Assembly (NCBI GenBank): GCA_018335765.1
Contig: JAGXRU010000236.1
Span: 1-5,188 of the forward strand
DNA: 5,188 nucleotides
Direction of reading: 5' to 3'
Origin: Alkaliphilus sp.
GTDB lineage: Bacteria; Bacillota; Clostridia; Peptostreptococcales; Thermotaleaceae
Shown: positions 5,172 to 5,188 of the stretch, in pieces
Layout: each line of letters begins with the position of its first letter
How positions within the stretch are numbered: the stretch's first letter is position 1
Position numbers and translations under genes: made by a program
Notes under the pieces: generated by a model
Databases searched by the model: none
What the model was told of the DNA's origin: nothing
What the model saw: the letters and a program-made list of their open reading frames with translations, nothing else

Positions 5172-5188
5172 CGATATGAAAAAATATG
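5161..5188 (+). CDS. Start of a downstream gene, cut by the window edge
   Basis: An ATG at 5161 opens a frame reading MCYNDMKKY and continuing off the window. It overlaps the last 11 nt of the RNHCP gene in another frame and is preceded by GAAGGAG (5145-5151), with 9 nt from AAGGAG to the ATG. This good ribosome site lies inside the RNHCP coding region. The overlap implies co-transcription and probably translational coupling. Nine residues are too few to identify it. A lysine-tyrosine near the N-terminus followed by a G-starting codon would be compatible with a ribosome-assembly GTPase of the RsgA type, but this is only a guess. Confidence 0.6.

Overview
The window looks like chromosomal DNA from a low-GC Gram-positive bacterium, most likely a member of the Clostridia. 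The DNA is AT-rich, the Shine-Dalgarno sites are strong (AGGAGG, AAGGAG), two genes start with TTG, and the proteins most resemble Firmicutes families as I remember them (ExoA, YfmR, YkpA, an RNHCP protein). I see no transposase, tRNA, rRNA, CRISPR array or phage gene.

Layout. On the minus strand, reading leftward from about 2758, a probable two-gene operon encodes a Uup/YfmR-type ABC-F ATPase (2684 to 789) and then exodeoxyribonuclease III (778 to 29). The exonuclease's Shine-Dalgarno overlaps the ABC-F stop codon. A 285-base divergent region (2685-2969) holds one extended -10 promoter facing each way, plus a group of TTTCACCTAAA-like repeats that includes an 11-bp dyad next to the plus-strand promoter. 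On the plus strand comes a second ABC-F ATPase of the YkpA/YbiT type (2970-4559). A 180-base leader region (4560-4739) follows, then a small zinc-ribbon protein of the RNHCP family (4740-5171). The first codons of a further gene (from 5161) overlap its end and run off the window.

Most interesting element. The leader before the RNHCP gene reads as a classic translational attenuator. It has a 17-codon leader peptide with its own strong Shine-Dalgarno (4635-4688) and three mutually exclusive RNA arms. Arm 1 (4669-4676, inside the leader ORF) pairs perfectly with arm 2 (4698-4705). Arm 2 with its 3' flank (4700-4712) can instead pair with 4721-4731, which contains the whole AGGAGG of the RNHCP gene. 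Translation of the leader peptide should therefore decide whether the RNHCP start is exposed.

Second point. The YkpA-type ABC-F has one intact and one thoroughly degraded ATP site. The second Walker A, second Q-loop and first signature motif are all altered, and the catalytic glutamate of the second Walker B is a glutamine (Q464). All four changes fall on the same composite site.

How the genes may work together. The two ABC-F proteins are expected to act at the ribosome (tRNA exit site, relief of stalling). The RNHCP protein has paired CxxC motifs typical of nucleic-acid-binding zinc ribbons and sits behind a ribosome-sensing leader. This makes the right half look like a translation-related neighbourhood, but that is inference. 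The left operon joins an ABC-F of a type also linked to DNA metabolism in E. coli (Uup) with a base-excision repair nuclease.
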